This document shows, one piece after another, positions 6,303-6,888 of a stretch of 6,888 bases of DNA; within the stretch, counting starts at the first letter, position 1; each line of letters opens with the position of its first letter. Location: NCBI GenBank assembly GCA_025927935.1, contig JAICKM010000375.1, forward strand, positions 1 through 6,888, written 5' to 3'. The notes beneath the pieces are model-generated. The model did not search any database and had not been told where the DNA came from. It worked only from the letters and a program-made list of their open reading frames with translations. This DNA is from Chloroflexia bacterium (GTDB taxonomy: Bacteria; Chloroflexota; Chloroflexia; QHBQ01; JADMIH01). The position numbers and the translations under genes are program-made.

Positions 6303-6412
6303 GAGGCAAGTCCAGGACTCGCGAGCCTGGCTTTGCACTTGTGCCCGGTCCAATAGCCTCCGCGAAGGCGCCTCGAACATCCTAACCCCAGTCCGTGCAG
6401 GCAGCCAAATAT

Positions 6413-6445
6413 AGGTAGCCCGGCCCACCGAGGGCCGGGCTACCT
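6413..6445. repeat. Perfect 14-bp hairpin repeat between the divergent mcrB and hepT promoters
   Basis: AGGTAGCCCGGCCC (6413-6426), a 5-nt loop ACCGA, and GGGCCGGGCTACCT (6432-6445). No proper T-run follows on either strand (TATATTTGG on the minus strand, GTCCGTTTGAC on the plus strand), so it is a poor intrinsic terminator. The form resembles dispersed REP-like intergenic palindromes. The hepT -35 box starts 7 bp after it. I see nothing supportable in 6310-6412. Confidence 0.7.
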
Positions 6446-6451
6446 GTCCGT

Positions 6452-6480
6452 TTGACAGAGTATAGTGTTAGCGCTATAGT
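6452..6480 (+). promoter_or_regulatory. hepT: Near-consensus sigma70 promoter of hepT
   Basis: -35 TTGACA (6452-6457), 17-bp spacer, -10 TATAGT (6475-6480); predicted transcription start about 6487, with a 39-nt leader before the GTG at 6526. It should be strong unless repressed. A second TATAGT copy (6461-6466) and the dyad TATAG-N8-CTATA (6461-6465/6474-6478) lie across the spacer and -10, a likely operator position. Confidence 0.8.
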
Positions 6481-6486
6481 CTGAGT

Positions 6487-6504
6487 ATGGCGATTGTACC
6501 ATAA
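6487..6504 (+). CDS. Possible leaderless five-codon ORF (MAIVP) in the hepT leader
   Basis: ATG at 6487 coincides with the predicted hepT transcription start. It reads five codons to TAA (6502-6504), followed at once by TAG (6505-6507). It is in the same frame as hepT, whose GTG lies 13 codons after this ATG. It may be a leader peptide that affects hepT translation, or chance; there is no Shine-Dalgarno, so translation would need leaderless initiation. Confidence 0.25.
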   Translation: MAIVP

Positions 6505-6525
6505 TAGCGAAGGTGGTCGGCATCA

Positions 6526-6858
6526 GTGACGGAGCGAGAGCAGGATGCGCTAAACGATATTCTGGAAGCCGTCGGGCTGATTGACGGCTGGGCGCAAGCC
6601 GGGCGCGCCGCATTCCAGCAGTCGGCGATGATGCAAAGTGCCGTCGTATACCGGTTGTTAGTGATCGGGGAAGCCGTGGGACGATTGTCTGACGAACTGA
6701 CAGCCCAGCAATCTCAGATCCCCTGGCGGCGCATCCGGCGGTTTCGCAATATTGCGACCCATGATTATGCCCATGTAGATCTGAATATTGTCTGGCAGAT
6801 CGTGAGCCACGACCTGGCACCACTCCAGCAGGCCGCGCGCTACCTGCTCAGGAGTTAG
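6526..6858 (+). CDS. hepT: HepT-like HEPN ribonuclease toxin (DUF86 family)
   Basis: A 110-residue all-helical HEPN protein of the HepT/DUF86 family, the toxin half of HEPN-MNT toxin-antitoxin systems; members cleave RNA and are usually silenced by a nucleotidyltransferase-fold (MNT) partner. The catalytic signature R-x4-H-x-Y is intact as R74-N-I-A-T-H79-D-Y81 within IPWRRIRRFRNIATHDY. The family stretch RLLVIGEAVGRLS (43-55) and the length are typical. Start GTG 6526 is chosen because AGGTGG (6511-6516) lies 9 nt upstream and stop codons at 6502-6507 close the frame. It has its own strong promoter and is divergent from mcrBC. No MNT gene is visible upstream, where it usually lies; downstream only 30 bases remain in the window. 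Divergence from a restriction operon supports a defence-island setting. Confidence 0.85.
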   Translation: MTEREQDALNDILEAVGLIDGWAQAGRAAFQQSAMMQSAVVYRLLVIGEAVGRLSDELTAQQSQIPWRRIRRFRNIATHDYAHVDLNIVWQIVSHDLAPLQQAARYLLRS

Positions 6859-6885
6859 TCAAACAGGGCCGGCTAGGAAACGAGC

Positions 6886-6888
6886 GTG
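6886..6888 (+). other. Possible GTG start of a downstream gene at the window edge
   Basis: AGGA (about 6875-6878) stands 7 nt before a GTG that forms the last three bases, 27 nt after the hepT stop. This is compatible with a second gene co-transcribed with hepT, such as the missing MNT antitoxin. Only the start signal is visible, so identity is unknown. Confidence 0.2.

Noticed and set aside
6413..6445. Hairpin as an intrinsic terminator of mcrBC or hepT
   Set aside because: It lies upstream of both genes and lacks a following T-run on either strand.
6440..6823. Minus-strand open frame (127 codons) opposite hepT, considered as a possible antitoxin
   Set aside because: No nucleotidyltransferase motif (GSxxRG, DxD) or other antitoxin feature; it is the complement of a gene with an intact R-x4-H-x-Y site.

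Overview
The window is GC-rich bacterial DNA with clear sigma70-type promoters. The gene set (NarK-type transporter, long TPR protein, EVE-McrB/McrC, a HARE-HTH protein and a HepT toxin) and the Ala/Arg/Pro-rich coding style suggest an environmental bacterium, perhaps Chloroflexota. That placement is inference; no marker gene is present.

Layout. At 1-627 (+) is the C-terminal half of a nitrate/nitrite MFS transporter, cut by the window edge and followed by a strong intrinsic terminator (655-686). Facing it is a TPR-repeat protein (718-1950, -) with a near-consensus promoter (2056-2084), two dyads in its leader, and three GTACTT repeats at exact 22-bp spacing just upstream of the -35. Upstream of that, all on the minus strand, lie three defence-type genes: an EVE-domain McrB AAA+ motor (4609-6267), the McrC nuclease (3366-4616, overlapping mcrB by 8 nt), and, after a 215-bp gap, a restriction-nuclease-like protein with a C-terminal HARE-HTH domain (2104-3150). 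Divergent from mcrB is a HepT-type HEPN ribonuclease toxin (6526-6858, +) with an almost perfect promoter and no recognisable MNT antitoxin inside the window.

How the genes may work together. McrB/McrC is a type IV (modification-dependent) restriction system: a reader domain finds modified DNA, the McrB ring hydrolyses nucleotide and McrC cuts. Here the reader is a predicted EVE domain. The neighbouring gene carries a second predicted modification-reader/HTH domain (HARE) on a restriction-like domain whose E-x-K catalytic pair appears to be replaced by K-V-A. The locus therefore looks like an EVE-McrBC system with an accessory, probably catalytically dead, HARE-nuclease-like protein. HepT on the other side is a likely second defence or abortive-infection component. 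The EVE domain is itself interrupted by a segment encoded in a perfect 19-bp inverted repeat that encloses an acidic tandem repeat, suggestive of a palindromic element inserted in frame.
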